Assembly (NCBI RefSeq): GCF_001651805.1
Contig: NZ_CP015839.1
Coordinates: 3,100,001-3,164,000 of the forward strand
Direction of reading: 5' to 3'
DNA from: Marinobacterium aestuarii
GTDB lineage: Bacteria; Pseudomonadota; Gammaproteobacteria; Pseudomonadales; Balneatricaceae
DNA: 64,000 nucleotides
The notes under the pieces are model-generated. The model did no database searches and was not told the DNA's origin. It saw only the letters and a program-made list of their open reading frames with translations. Made by a program: the position numbers and the translations under genes. Below, in pieces: positions 7,426-16,481 of this stretch. Within the stretch, counting starts at the first letter, position 1. The number at the start of each line of letters is the position of its first letter.

Positions 7426-8697
7426 TCAGCCCATCAGGCTCGGCAGCCAGAGGGAAATCCCCGGCACCAGCGCGATGATCAGCATGCAGATAAACATCGA
7501 CAGCAGGAAAGGCAGCATGGCGCGGAACAGCGCCCCCATCGGCAGGTTGGCCGCGGTCATGGCGATATAGAGGCCAGGCCCGACCGGCGGTGTCACCAGC
7601 CCCACCAGGGTCGCCAGGCTGATCATGACGCCGAAGTGGATCGGATCTATACCAAAGGACAGCGCCGCCGGCAGGATAATGGGCACGATCACGATCATGA
7701 CGCTGATGCTCTCCAGGAACATGCCCAGCAGGATCACCAGCACATAGACCAGCATCAGGAAGATAATCGGCGAGCTGGTAATGCCGCTGATCCATTCCAC
7801 CAGCATGTCCGGCACGGCTTCAAACGACAGCGCCCAGCCGAACACCGAGGCGGTGGCAATCAGCCCGGTGATGGTGGCGGTATTCAGCGCCACCGAGGCG
7901 AACATGGCGCCCAGGTCCTTGATATGAATCGCCTTGTAGACACCGGCACCGATCACAAACGCCATGATGGAGGCCACGGCACCGGCTTCGGTCGGAGTCA
8001 TAACGCCGGCAATGATGCAGACGATGACCACCAGCGGTATGGTCGCCGGCAGCAGACCGGCCAGCAGATCCGTGCGCACACTGCTATCGGCATGACGCTC
8101 ACCGCTGGGCAAGCCAGACACTAGGCCGGTGATAAAGATCACCAGGGCAAACCCCGCCACGATCAGCAGCCCCGGCAGGATGCCGGCGATAAAGAGCGCC
8201 GCAATGGGCTGGTAAGCCACCACGCCGTAAATGATCATCAGCATGGAGGGCGGAATAATGGGCCCCAGCAGACCACCGGCCATGGTCACGGCGGCGGAAA
8301 ACTCCTTGTTATAGCCCTTCTCCACCATGGCCGGAATCATCAGCCGGCTCATCACGGCGATCTGCGCCGTGGCCGACCCCAGGATGGAGGCTGCCATGGC
8401 ATTGGTCAGCAGATTGACGTACGCCAGGCCGCCGCGAAATCCACCGACAAACACATCGGCAGCGTTCATCAGCCGGGTGGTCAGACCGCCCCGGTTCATC
8501 AGCTCGCCCACCAGCATGAACAGGGGAATGGCCAACAGGCCGTTCTGGTTCAGCGAGCCATAGAGCTGGATCGGCAGCGAGGTCATGAGTACCGCAAGAT
8601 CGGCCTGCAGCAGGAACACCAGGGTACCCAGCAGCAGGGTGATAAAGATCGGCAGGCCGGCCAGCAAGCTGATAAAAAATACAGCGGACGTCATCAT
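7426..8697 (-). CDS. dctM: TRAP transporter large permease (DctM-type)
   Basis: 423 residues from the ATG at 8697, which overlaps the stop of dctQ (ATGA), the usual arrangement for translational coupling. The sequence is nearly all hydrophobic helices with family hallmarks: IPLFMLVGELMNRGGL early, LTNAMAASILGSATAQIAVM, GLLGPIIPPSMLMIIYG, and TPTEAGAVASIMAFVIG. DctM carries the substrate across the inner membrane, driven by a sodium or proton gradient. It closes an operon that starts with gentisate-pathway genes, so 3-hydroxybenzoate or a related aromatic acid is the probable cargo (inference from context). Confidence 0.93.
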   Translation of the reverse strand: MMTSAVFFISLLAGLPIFITLLLGTLVFLLQADLAVLMTSLPIQLYGSLNQNGLLAIPLFMLVGELMNRGGLTTRLMNAADVFVGGFRGGLAYVNLLTNAMAASILGSATAQIAVMSRLMIPAMVEKGYNKEFSAAVTMAGGLLGPIIPPSMLMIIYGVVAYQPIAALFIAGILPGLLIVAGFALVIFITGLVSGLPSGERHADSSVRTDLLAGLLPATIPLVVIVCIIAGVMTPTEAGAVASIMAFVIGAGVYKAIHIKDLGAMFASVALNTATITGLIATASVFGWALSFEAVPDMLVEWISGITSSPIIFLMLVYVLVILLGMFLESISVMIVIVPIILPAALSFGIDPIHFGVMISLATLVGLVTPPVGPGLYIAMTAANLPMGALFRAMLPFLLSMFICMLIIALVPGISLWLPSLMG

Positions 8698-9200
8698 GCC
8701 GTAGCCTCCTCTACGAATACGGGCTTGGCAGGCGGACACAGCAGCTGAATCAGCTGATGCCAGCACATGCAGTAGAAAGACCCCACCAGCACACCATAGT
8801 TGTACCAGCGCGGCAGGCCGGTAGTGGGCGAGACATCCGCCTTGATTTCAGGGCGCAGAATCCAGTCCGTGGCGTAATAGCAGAGCACCAGCAGGGTTGC
8901 CAGTACCACCAGATTCAGCAGGCGCCCCACCCAGACTGCGGCGGCGCCTCTGAGGGCGACCAGCAGCAGGTCCACCCGGACCAGCTGATGTGTGTGCAGC
9001 AGGTAGCTGACGCCAATAAAGGTGGCCGAAATCAGGATTTGCACCGCCACTTCCTCGGCCCAGAACAGCGGGCTGTTGAAGAAGTAACGCAGTACCACCT
9101 GGGCTGCAAGAATCATCGTCAGGCTGGCGGTCAGGCCGATCAAGAGCGTGTATTCGATTTTCCCGACCAGCCGATCCAGTGTTGTTATTAAACCAGACAT
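8694..9200 (-). CDS. dctQ: TRAP transporter small permease (DctQ-type)
   Basis: 168 residues with four predicted membrane helices. Typical DctQ features: MILAAQVVLRYFFNSPLFWAEE (the helix 1 to 2 region with RYxxNxPxxWxEE), LLHTHQLVRVDLL (the H-x-RVDL motif) and a long last helix. It forms the membrane complex with DctM. It starts 44 bp downstream of the dctP stop and overlaps dctM by 4 bp. Confidence 0.93.
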   Translation of the reverse strand: MSGLITTLDRLVGKIEYTLLIGLTASLTMILAAQVVLRYFFNSPLFWAEEVAVQILISATFIGVSYLLHTHQLVRVDLLLVALRGAAAVWVGRLLNLVVLATLLVLCYYATDWILRPEIKADVSPTTGLPRWYNYGVLVGSFYCMCWHQLIQLLCPPAKPVFVEEATA

Positions 9201-9243
9201 AAAAACCTCGCTTGGCAGAGGCTTGCCCTGCCCTGCTTAAGTG

Positions 9244-10224
9244 TTACCGGGTTTGCTCATAAAAGCTTTTGATCGCGGGGTTACCGGCGGTGTAACTCTC
9301 GACGATGCTATCGGCAACCGCCTGCAGCTGTGCCCGGTCTATCTCGGTAACGGTCACGCCTTCTTCTTTCAGGCGCGCCAGATTGGCAACCTCGGCTTTA
9401 GCCTGCTCTTCAAATCCCCAGGCTTCGGCTTCATGGAATGCCTTGAGTACCTGCGCCTGTTTTTCCTCACCCAGCGTGTTCCACCAGACTTCGGATGCCA
9501 CCACCACGCCCGGGAAGGCCATAAGGTTGGTCAGGTTCAGGTAGGGCGCCTGCTGGTACATCTTCAGGCCGACGACTATATCCAGATCCACATCCACGGC
9601 ATCGAGCAAATTGGTGCTCAGAGCCGGCGACACATCGCTGATGGCGAGCGCCGTCGGTGCGGCACCGAGTTGACTCCACCAGTCGTTGAACAGTTTGTTG
9701 GGAAAGGCGCGTACCTTCTTGTTGGCAAAATCATCCGCGCTGGCAATCGGCTTGGATGAAATAACATGGCGCATGCCGGCCAGGGTATAGCCCAGACCCA
9801 CCAGCTTGTGCTGTTTCAGATCCGCCAGCATCTGCTGTGCCGCGGGTGTCTGGGTGGCCCTGGCGGTATCGGCCACATCCTCGAAGGCATAGGGCAGGAA
9901 CCAGGCATTGAATTCATCGGCGCGATTGGACAGACTGCCCGCCGTAAGAATAGCCAGCTGCATGCCGCCACTTTGCAGCAGGTCAATCATCTGATCATCG
10001 CCGCCAAGTTTCGACAGCGGGAAAATCATCAGGGAGTCCTTGCCGCCGGTGTCGGCTTTAAGGTTGTCACTAAAGCGTTCGGCCACCTTATGCCAGATAT
10101 GGCTTGGCGGCGTCACATGCCCCAGGCGCATGCGCTCGGCGCTGGCCGACATGCTCAGGGTCAGAGCTGCAGTGGCAACCGCAGGGATAGCAATACAGCT
10201 GACAAGCTTGTTGAAATTAATCAT
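9244..10224 (-). CDS. dctP: TRAP transporter periplasmic solute-binding protein (DctP-type)
   Basis: 326 residues from the ATG at 10224 (GGAG ribosome site). A Sec signal peptide (ending LTLSMSASA) is followed by ERMRLGHVTPPSHIWHKVAERFSD, the usual start of the DctP fold. The central segment GMRHVISSKPIASADDFANKKVRAF contains the conserved Arg that clamps the carboxylate of the ligand, so an organic acid ligand is expected. Its position directly after the gentisate-pathway genes makes 3-hydroxybenzoate or gentisate the best guess; sequence alone does not prove it. Confidence 0.92.
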   Translation of the reverse strand: MINFNKLVSCIAIPAVATAALTLSMSASAERMRLGHVTPPSHIWHKVAERFSDNLKADTGGKDSLMIFPLSKLGGDDQMIDLLQSGGMQLAILTAGSLSNRADEFNAWFLPYAFEDVADTARATQTPAAQQMLADLKQHKLVGLGYTLAGMRHVISSKPIASADDFANKKVRAFPNKLFNDWWSQLGAAPTALAISDVSPALSTNLLDAVDVDLDIVVGLKMYQQAPYLNLTNLMAFPGVVVASEVWWNTLGEEKQAQVLKAFHEAEAWGFEEQAKAEVANLARLKEEGVTVTEIDRAQLQAVADSIVESYTAGNPAIKSFYEQTR

Positions 10225-10369
10225 GGGGATGAACTCCACTTTTATAGTTATTGCATGCCTGCGCCGGCAAGGTACCGGCGCAGGCAAACCCTGCCCGTTG
10301 GCCGCCCAGACGATGGGCGCCATTAGGTGTAAAGAGACTTCAGGGGGTGGCGTTAAATCAGCGCCCGAT

Positions 10370-11071
10370 TTACTGCTTGATGGTCAGCTCGATTTCACCG
10401 ACCTTTGCCACGGAACCGGTGATCTTGTCGCCAGCCACTACAGCGCCAACGCCATCGGGCGTGCCGGTGAAAATCAGGTCACCCGGCTGCAGATGATAGA
10501 ACTTCGACAGGTGGGCGATGATTTCGGGCACGTTCCAGATCAGTTTGTCGACGTCGGACTGCTGCTTCACCTCGCCATTCACCGCCAGCTCGATCGTGCC
10601 GGATTCGATAATGCCGGTGACCTCCTTGGGCACTATGGCAGTCATGATGGCGGACTCTTCAAAGTCCTTGCCCAGGTCCCAGGGCCGGTTGGTGCTACGC
10701 GCCTTGAGCTGCAGGTCACGGCGGGTCATGTCCAGACCGCTGGCGTAGCCGAAGATGATGTCGTTGGCATCCGCTTCGCTGACTTCAAAGCCTTCCTTGC
10801 CAATCGCTACCACCAGTTCCATTTCAAAATGGTAGTTGTCGGTCTGCGGCGGGTAAGCGATTTCACTGCCAGAGGGCAGCAGGCTGCTGGGGTGCTTGGT
10901 GAAGTAGAAAGGCTCCTGCTGCGTCTTGTCGACACTCACGCCCATTTCAGCGGCATGGGCGTGGTAGTTGCGGCCCACGCAGAAGATGCGGTGTACCGGA
11001 AAGAGTGCATCGGTACCCGCGACTGTGGCCAGGGGCTGTTTTTTGGGCGGGAATAACAGTTGTTCAGACAT
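10370..11071 (-). CDS. Fumarylacetoacetate hydrolase family protein (fumarylpyruvate hydrolase)
   Basis: 233 residues. Contains the FAH C-terminal domain: [15 protein letters not shown], then [15 protein letters not shown] (metal-binding Glu residues), [14 protein letters not shown] and the end motif [15 protein letters not shown]. In the gentisate pathway this enzyme (NagK type) hydrolyses 3-fumarylpyruvate to fumarate and pyruvate. A strong AGGAG site precedes the ATG at 11071. It follows the gentisate dioxygenase by 41 bp, so the pathway role is well supported by context. Confidence 0.9.
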   Translation of the reverse strand: MSEQLLFPPKKQPLATVAGTDALFPVHRIFCVGRNYHAHAAEMGVSVDKTQQEPFYFTKHPSSLLPSGSEIAYPPQTDNYHFEMELVVAIGKEGFEVSEADANDIIFGYASGLDMTRRDLQLKARSTNRPWDLGKDFEESAIMTAIVPKEVTGIIESGTIELAVNGEVKQQSDVDKLIWNVPEIIAHLSKFYHLQPGDLIFTGTPDGVGAVVAGDKITGSVAKVGEIELTIKQ

Positions 11072-11112
11072 GGGGGTTTCTCCTGAAAGGGGTCATCAAT
11101 GGATAGTGCTAT

Positions 11113-12144
11113 TCAATAAATACCGAGGTAATGATGCAGCGGGCCTTCATCGGCCGTGATCATGAACGCCGGCTTGTCGGCGGAGCGGTTGCTCAGGGTG
11201 ATATCGGTGTAACCGGGCGCCGACAGGGTGTCTTTTTCCACCCAGTTGAGCGCATCGCCACCGTCAACGCTGAGGCTGCCCTCGCCTTCCACCGCATGAA
11301 ATACGCAGGCGGTGGTGCGTTTGGGCAGGCGGGCAGTCTCGCCGGGGCGCAGCATCAGGGCCCCAAAGCCAATGCTTGGGAACAGGCTGGCGCCGGTCTC
11401 GGGATTCACGTAGCTGATACGCAGCAGGCGGTCCGGGTAATGCGCGGCCATTTCCACCAGGCAGGCACGGGTCTTGTCCCAGGGATAGCGCAGCTGCGGC
11501 GAGTCCTGCTCGGCACGCTCAAAGTTGATATGGGGCACGACACCTGCGGCGCTGTACTCGGCAAAGGATTTGTCCTGCCCGCGGTTATCCTGCTGCGGTG
11601 TGCCCTCGATAGCCCAGGAGCCTTCGAGCTGGTATATCAGAGGCAGATCCAGCACGTCCAGCCACATGATGGGGCCATCGCCCTCGTGCTGGTGTTCATG
11701 CCATTTGCCCGAGGGCGTCAGGATCAGGTCGCCCCGCTCCATCCGGCAGACTTCACCGTTCACCGTAGTCGAGGCGCCCTCGCCTTCGATAATAATGCGC
11801 ACTGCGTTGGGGGTGTGGCGATGATTCGGTGCCGACTCACCCGGCAGTATCAGCTGGATACCCATATAGATACTGGGCGTGGCCTGCATGTTGGTCAGGC
11901 CGTGGCCCGGATTGGCCAGCACCAGCACACGGCGCTCGGCCTTTTCCATCGGCGTCAGTTCACCGGCCTGCAGCAGCAGCGGACGCACGCTGGCGTAGTC
12001 CCAGCACAGCGTCCGGGTTTTGCGGCTCGGTACATGGGGCGGCAGAACGGCGCGCATGTTGGGCCAAAGCGGCACCAGATTCAGCGCACTCAGTTCATCA
12101 CGATAGCTTTGCGGCAGATCTTCCAAAGTTCCAAGAGCTTGCAT
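11113..12144 (-). CDS. Gentisate 1,2-dioxygenase
   Basis: 343 residues, bicupin fold. The first cupin carries APNHRHTPNAVRIIIEGEG, giving the HxH iron ligands, and LTPSGKWHEHQHEG with the third His; the second cupin (RPGETARLPKRTTACVFHAVEGEG) is degenerate, as usual. The enzyme opens the gentisate ring to maleylpyruvate using Fe(II) and oxygen. Start at 12144 is chosen over an upstream possibility at 12270 because GAGG stands eight bases before it and the opening LEDLPQSYRDELSALNLVPLWP matches family N-termini. It sits 29 bp after the monooxygenase gene. Confidence 0.93.
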   Translation of the reverse strand: MQALGTLEDLPQSYRDELSALNLVPLWPNMRAVLPPHVPSRKTRTLCWDYASVRPLLLQAGELTPMEKAERRVLVLANPGHGLTNMQATPSIYMGIQLILPGESAPNHRHTPNAVRIIIEGEGASTTVNGEVCRMERGDLILTPSGKWHEHQHEGDGPIMWLDVLDLPLIYQLEGSWAIEGTPQQDNRGQDKSFAEYSAAGVVPHINFERAEQDSPQLRYPWDKTRACLVEMAAHYPDRLLRISYVNPETGASLFPSIGFGALMLRPGETARLPKRTTACVFHAVEGEGSLSVDGGDALNWVEKDTLSAPGYTDITLSNRSADKPAFMITADEGPLHHYLGIY

Positions 12145-12173
12145 CGATTGATCCTCGTAATGATTAGACGCGT

Positions 12174-13385
12174 TTACTGCTCGCCCGGCTGTTTCAGACA
12201 GTTGGCGACGTTCCAGCTGTACAGCCACTCGACTGAATCGTAGAAGCGCTCCTGGGAGCGACCCGCCCACAGCTGGTTACGCACCAGACGCTCAACGCCC
12301 TTGGCGTGATAGAGCCGGCCCATTTCACGGGCGGACCAGAGCACCCGGGCAGTACGGGGAATACGGATGCTTTCGTATTTGCGAAACGCCTGTTCAATGT
12401 CGTTGTCGCAGACGCGCAGCGCTTCACCCAGGGTGACCGCATCTTCCAGCGCCATGCAGGCGCCCTGTGCCAGATACTGGGTCATGGGGTGGGCGGCATC
12501 GCCCAGAATGGTGGCGCGACCCTGGCCCCAGCTGTCCACCGGATCACGGTCAGCGGTGGCCCAGCGCGTCCAGGACCTCGGTTTGTCGAGCATCTGGTGC
12601 GGGCGGGCATGGATACCCTCGAAGTAGGACAGCACTTCTTCCTTGCTGCCTTCGCGCACACCCCATTCTTCCTGTTCGTTACTGTGGAAGGTCACCACCA
12701 GGTTGTACTGCTGGCCGCCGCGCAGCGGGTAATGCACCAGGTGGCAGCGCGGGCCGGCCCACAACATGGGCGCATTCACACGCAGATCTTCCGGCATGTT
12801 TTCAACGTCCACCACGGCGCGATACACCACATGGCCGGTCACCTTGGCCTCATCGCCCACCAGCTGCTCACGCACCACGGACTTGACGCCGTCGCACCCC
12901 AGCAAGGCGTCGCCTTCAAAGCGGTTACCCCTGGTATCGATCACAACCACGCCGTCGCCCTTGATCTCCATGCTCTCGATCTTGGTGGAGGTGTGAAAAC
13001 TGATCAGCGGATTTTTCTCCACCGCTTCCAGAATCGACAGATGAATATCGGCGCGGTGAATAACGCCGTACGGGTTGCCAAAACGCGCCCGGAAGGGCGC
13101 GCCTACATCGACACGGCCCACTTCGGAGGCATCAATGGCATCCATCATGATCAGATGATCGGTAAACACCGAACGGCTGCGGGCCGCCTCGCCCACACCC
13201 AGAGCATCAAGTGCCGCATAGGCATTGGGACCCAGCTGAATGCCCGCACCGATTTCACCGATTTTATCGGCCTGTTCCAGCAACTGAACACTGATGCCCT
13301 GACGGGTCAGTGCCAGGGCCGCAGCCAGACCTCCGATGCCTCCACCAACGACGATAACTTTCTGCTGTGGCTTGTTGTTATTCAT
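12174..13385 (-). CDS. 3-hydroxybenzoate 6-monooxygenase (FAD-dependent)
   Basis: 403 residues, the length of known 3-hydroxybenzoate 6-hydroxylases. Class A flavoprotein monooxygenase features: KVIVVGGGIGGLAAALALTR (FAD ADP-binding motif), LLGCDGVKSVVREQL (DG motif) and RATILGDAAHPMTQYLAQGA (GD motif, closing the FAD site). It converts 3-hydroxybenzoate to gentisate with NADH and oxygen. Salicylate 1-type hydroxylases are relatives, but the adjoining gentisate dioxygenase argues for 6-hydroxylation. The ATG at 13385 is used; the extra upstream residues have no family match. Confidence 0.9.
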   Translation of the reverse strand: MNNNKPQQKVIVVGGGIGGLAAALALTRQGISVQLLEQADKIGEIGAGIQLGPNAYAALDALGVGEAARSRSVFTDHLIMMDAIDASEVGRVDVGAPFRARFGNPYGVIHRADIHLSILEAVEKNPLISFHTSTKIESMEIKGDGVVVIDTRGNRFEGDALLGCDGVKSVVREQLVGDEAKVTGHVVYRAVVDVENMPEDLRVNAPMLWAGPRCHLVHYPLRGGQQYNLVVTFHSNEQEEWGVREGSKEEVLSYFEGIHARPHQMLDKPRSWTRWATADRDPVDSWGQGRATILGDAAHPMTQYLAQGACMALEDAVTLGEALRVCDNDIEQAFRKYESIRIPRTARVLWSAREMGRLYHAKGVERLVRNQLWAGRSQERFYDSVEWLYSWNVANCLKQPGEQ

Positions 13386-13427
13386 AAAGACTCCGTAAAT
13401 TCGTTTAACACATGACTGCAACGGCTA

Positions 13428-14069
13428 TCAGCCCTGAAAATCAGGCTGCGCACTCGGAGCCGCCTGCTGGAAAGCGCTCTGGCCCTGGCAATGTTCGTAT
13501 ACCGCCATCACCCGGGGGTAGGCAGCCATGTCCAGGCCCATACGCAGCACGTTAGCCACCTGGGGTACCAGGCATACATCGGCGAGGGTCGGCGCCTGGC
13601 CAAAACAATAGGGTGCGCCGCCGTGGCGCCCGAGCAGGGTTTCCAGTGCATTGAAGCCTTCACGCGCCCAGTGGGCATACCAGGCATCTTTCTGGGCATC
13701 GGTGATACCCAGTTCGCTTTTCAGGTATCCCAGTACCCGCAGGTTATTTACCGGATGCATATCGCAGGCGATGGCGTTGGCGACTTCCAGCACCCGGGCC
13801 TTGAGCTGCGGCTCTTCGGGGATCAGCCCGGCCTGCGGATACTGGTCATCCAAATACTGCATGATGGCCATGGACTGGCTCAGCGCGGTGCCATCATCGT
13901 CCACCAGCAAGGGCACACCTTTGGACGGATTCAGCGCGGCGTAGTCAGCGAAACACTGCTCGCCCACGCGAATATTGACGCCATGATAAGTGTAGTGAAG
14001 GTCCTTCAGTGCCAGTGCGATGCGCACTCTGTAGGACGTTGAACTGTTGAAAAAACTGTATAGCTGCAT
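13428..14069 (-). CDS. Maleylpyruvate isomerase (GST zeta class)
   Basis: 213 residues with a thioredoxin-like N-terminal domain and a helical C-terminal GST domain. The signature MQLYSFFNSSTSYRVRIAL (SSxSxRVRI) is that of zeta-class maleylacetoacetate/maleylpyruvate isomerases; NPSKGVPLLVDDDG and LSQSMAIMQYLDDQYP complete the glutathione site. It isomerises maleylpyruvate to fumarylpyruvate, between the dioxygenase and the hydrolase, and is the first gene of the operon, 183 bp from the divergent LysR gene. Confidence 0.92.
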   Translation of the reverse strand: MQLYSFFNSSTSYRVRIALALKDLHYTYHGVNIRVGEQCFADYAALNPSKGVPLLVDDDGTALSQSMAIMQYLDDQYPQAGLIPEEPQLKARVLEVANAIACDMHPVNNLRVLGYLKSELGITDAQKDAWYAHWAREGFNALETLLGRHGGAPYCFGQAPTLADVCLVPQVANVLRMGLDMAAYPRVMAVYEHCQGQSAFQQAAPSAQPDFQG

Positions 14070-14203
14070 CGAACCAACCTCTTGTTTTCAACCCGCAGGC
14101 AGTGACGGTGTCTGACCTCAGACTGCCCCGCCCACCGGCCTGCGGTGTGCAATGGCGTCGTGATGACCCGGTGTGAAAACATTATTCCCCAGACAGCTCA
14201 TGC

Positions 14204-14240
14204 CTAATAATGATATGTTCCGATACATCCATACTATTAG
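14204..14240. promoter_or_regulatory. Candidate LysR operator in the divergent promoter
   Basis: Within the 183-bp gap between the maleylpyruvate isomerase and lysR starts, CTAATA (14204-14209) and TATTAG (14235-14240) form widely spaced inverted arms around an AT-rich centre containing ATATGTTCCGATACAT. LysR-type regulators usually bind such dyads in the promoter they share with their targets. The site is only 13 bp upstream of the lysR start, which fits autoregulation. Arm length is short, so confidence is modest. Confidence 0.35.
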
Positions 14241-14252
14241 AGGTATATCTAA

Positions 14253-15170
14253 ATGGACTGGACCCGCCGGCTAAAGCTCAGTCACCTGCAGCTGCTGATC
14301 ACGCTGCACGAAACCGGTAGCCTGAGTGATGCAGCAAGAGCCGCCCACAGCACCCAGCCCGGGCTGTCAAAATGGCTCAAGGATCTGGAGGAGGATGTCG
14401 GCGGCCAGCTGTTCGAGCGACATGCGCGGGGGCTCACCGCCACCCCGATGGGATTACTGCTAATCAGCCATGCCAGACGCATGGTGACGGAAATGTCCCG
14501 CGCCCAGCACAATCTCGAAGCCCTCATTGAAGGCAGTTCACGCACCTTTGCCGTGGGCACCTCGCCGGCCTCGGCGCCGAGTTTTGTGCCGGCGGCCATT
14601 ATGAAATTCCTGGAACGCTACCCCAAGGCGCGCATGGAGCTGCAGGAAAGCACCATGAACGACCTGCTGGAAAAGCTGAAATTGGGCAAACTGGATCTGG
14701 TGGTGGGCCGGCTGGACAACTACCAGCCGCAGCCGACCCTGAACAGTGAGCGGCTCTACGACGAGCCTCTGCGCATCATGGCCCGCCCCGACCACCCCCT
14801 GGCCCGGCGCAGGAATCTGGGCTGGGATGATGTCTATGCCTATGACTGGATTGTCTGGCCCCAGGGCACACCGATCCGCAGCAAGCTGGAAGTCGCACTC
14901 ACCCGCGCAGGCCTCAAGCCACCGCCCTACCGGGTCGAGTCCTCGTCCCAGGTGGGTAACCTCTGGCTGCTGCAGTACAGCGACATGCTGGCGATAGGCT
15001 CCGAACGGGTGGCGCGGCATTTTACCGGCCGCGGTCTGGTGGTGCCGCTGGATATAAAGATCGATACGGTGGAGGGATTCGTGGGTATGTGCTGGCGCGA
15101 TGACACAGGTACAGACCCCGCGATCCTTGACCTGCTGGAATGCTTTCGAAGTTCAAAGACGATTAACTGA
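14253..15170 (+). CDS. LysR-family regulator of the 3-hydroxybenzoate operon
   Basis: 305 residues. N-terminal winged helix-turn-helix: LKLSHLQLLITLHETGSLSDAARAAHSTQPGLSKWLKDLE; then a periplasmic-binding-protein-like effector domain from about residue 90. It reads away from the gentisate/TRAP operon, the standard layout for its activator; 3-hydroxybenzoate or gentisate is the likely inducer (inference). The last 15 codons (LLECFRSSKTIN end) are part of a tandemly repeated unit that continues three more times beyond the stop, so the C-terminus has been remodelled. Confidence 0.9.
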   Translation: MDWTRRLKLSHLQLLITLHETGSLSDAARAAHSTQPGLSKWLKDLEEDVGGQLFERHARGLTATPMGLLLISHARRMVTEMSRAQHNLEALIEGSSRTFAVGTSPASAPSFVPAAIMKFLERYPKARMELQESTMNDLLEKLKLGKLDLVVGRLDNYQPQPTLNSERLYDEPLRIMARPDHPLARRRNLGWDDVYAYDWIVWPQGTPIRSKLEVALTRAGLKPPPYRVESSSQVGNLWLLQYSDMLAIGSERVARHFTGRGLVVPLDIKIDTVEGFVGMCWRDDTGTDPAILDLLECFRSSKTIN

Positions 15171-15417
15171 CAGCAAGACCAAGCCGGCACAGTCCCCAAA
15201 AACACCCTTGACCTGCTGGAATGCTTTCGAAGTTCAAAGACGATTAACTGACAGCAAAACCAAGCCGGCACAGCCCCCCCAAAAAAACACCCTTGACCGG
15301 CTGGAGTGCTTTCGTAGCTCAAAGACGGTTAACTGACGGCAAGACCAAGCTGGCACGCCCCCCGACAGCAGGCCCGACCGGCTGGCATGCTTAGGCCGCT
15401 CAAAAACGATTAACGGA
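15125..15417 (+). repeat. Tandem repeat built from the 3' end of lysR
   Basis: Four copies of a unit of 81-85 bp beginning CCTTGACC: starts at about 15125, 15206, 15291 and 15373. The first unit holds the final codons and stop of lysR plus about 35 bp beyond. Units 1 and 2 are nearly identical; unit 3 differs mainly at third codon positions (GAA/GAG, CGA/CGT, AGT/AGC) and still encodes LECFRSSKTVN and a stop; unit 4 is degraded. The whole gap 15171-15497 is explained by these copies plus a C-rich spacer. Confidence 0.85.
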
Positions 15418-15497
15418 TGGAACAGGCCCCCCGGCCCCCCGGCCTGCCGCGCCTTGACCCTCCCGGCTTAGTGCTCCCTTTACCTCGCCTGTAACGC

Positions 15498-16238
15498 CTA
15501 ATAGCCCAACTGTTCATCCAGGAAGGCAGCAAAGCGCTTCCAGGATTGCTTGTCCGCCTCTTCGCGATAACTGTCGGCGCCAAACACCGTAAAGGCATGG
15601 GGCGCGCCACTGTAAGTGATCATCTCGTGGGCCACACCGGCGCTTTCCAGCTCGACCCCAAGGGCTGCAAAATCATTCAGGCTGATGGCCGCATCGGCAG
15701 AGCCGTGCATGATCAGCAGCTTGCCCGTGGCGGCGCTGTAGTTTTGCCCCTCCGGCGTACCGAGCCCGCCGTGGAAGGTTGCAAACCCCGCCATGGGTGC
15801 GCCCGAGCGGGCCAGCTCCAGCACAGCAGCGCCCCCAAAGCAGTAGCCGGCCGCCACCACGTTATCGGTCTGGGCGCCCTGGGCGCGGGCAGCATCGAGG
15901 GCGCCATTCATCAGCGCGCGCATTTTCTCCCTGTCCTTGTAGAGCTCACCGGTATGCTGGCGCTTGTCCTCCAGTTCCGTCGGGCGCACGCCGGCGCCAA
16001 ACAGGTCGGCGGCAAAGACGCCGTAGCCCATATCGGACAGCATTTCGGCGCGTTTGATCTCGTAGTCGGTCAGACCATCCCAGTCATGAATCAACAGCAC
16101 CAGGGGTGCGTCCGGCGACGGGCTCACATAGTAACCCTCATAAGCCTGACCATTGACCGTATAGGTCACCGGCTTGCCGTCGGCCATAACCATCATGGAT
16201 GCCAGGCTCAGACTGACAGCTCCCAGTAGTGCGCGCAT
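15498..16238 (-). CDS. Dienelactone hydrolase family protein, secreted form
   Basis: 246 residues from the ATG at 16238 (GGAGG ribosome site six bases before). A signal peptide (MRALLGAVSLSLASMMVMA) points to the periplasm. Alpha/beta-hydrolase of the DLH type: LVLLIHDWDGLTDYEIKRAE, the nucleophile motif AAGYCFGGAAV (Cys replaces Ser, as in DLH), and a C-terminal GAPHAFT with the catalytic His. True dienelactone hydrolases are cytoplasmic; exported members act on unknown esters. Location next to an aromatic-degradation operon may be coincidence, since it is convergent with lysR. Confidence 0.85.
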   Translation of the reverse strand: MRALLGAVSLSLASMMVMADGKPVTYTVNGQAYEGYYVSPSPDAPLVLLIHDWDGLTDYEIKRAEMLSDMGYGVFAADLFGAGVRPTELEDKRQHTGELYKDREKMRALMNGALDAARAQGAQTDNVVAAGYCFGGAAVLELARSGAPMAGFATFHGGLGTPEGQNYSAATGKLLIMHGSADAAISLNDFAALGVELESAGVAHEMITYSGAPHAFTVFGADSYREEADKQSWKRFAAFLDEQLGY

Positions 16239-16343
16239 AGATAGCCTCCGCTGAATAATTCCAAAGAGATGACGACTGCGCGCCACAGGCGCAGGTCAGG
16301 ATTGATTCGTCGAATAACTATAGATCAGGGGCGAAGATAAAAG

Positions 16344-16412
16344 GGGAAAGGTGCGAGGGCAAAGGAGAAAGGGGCAAGGGGCAAGGGGCAAGGGGCAAGG
16401 ATAAAGGGGGAA
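16344..16412 (+). repeat. G/A-rich short tandem repeat (GGGGCAA)
   Basis: Between the DLH and iolB genes lies a purine-rich run in which GGGGCAA is repeated about four times (about 16373-16400), flanked by related GGGGAAAG and AAAGGGGGAAA. No coding resemblance on either strand. Confidence 0.7.
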
Positions 16413-16481
16413 ATAGCGGCCAGGCGGGTGGACAGAGCCACAACCGGCGGGCCGCATTGACTAACCAAACAACGCGTCCGA

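Noticed and set aside
15125-15417. Possible CRISPR array
   Set aside because: Units of 81-85 bp are contiguous, include coding sequence and have no spacers.
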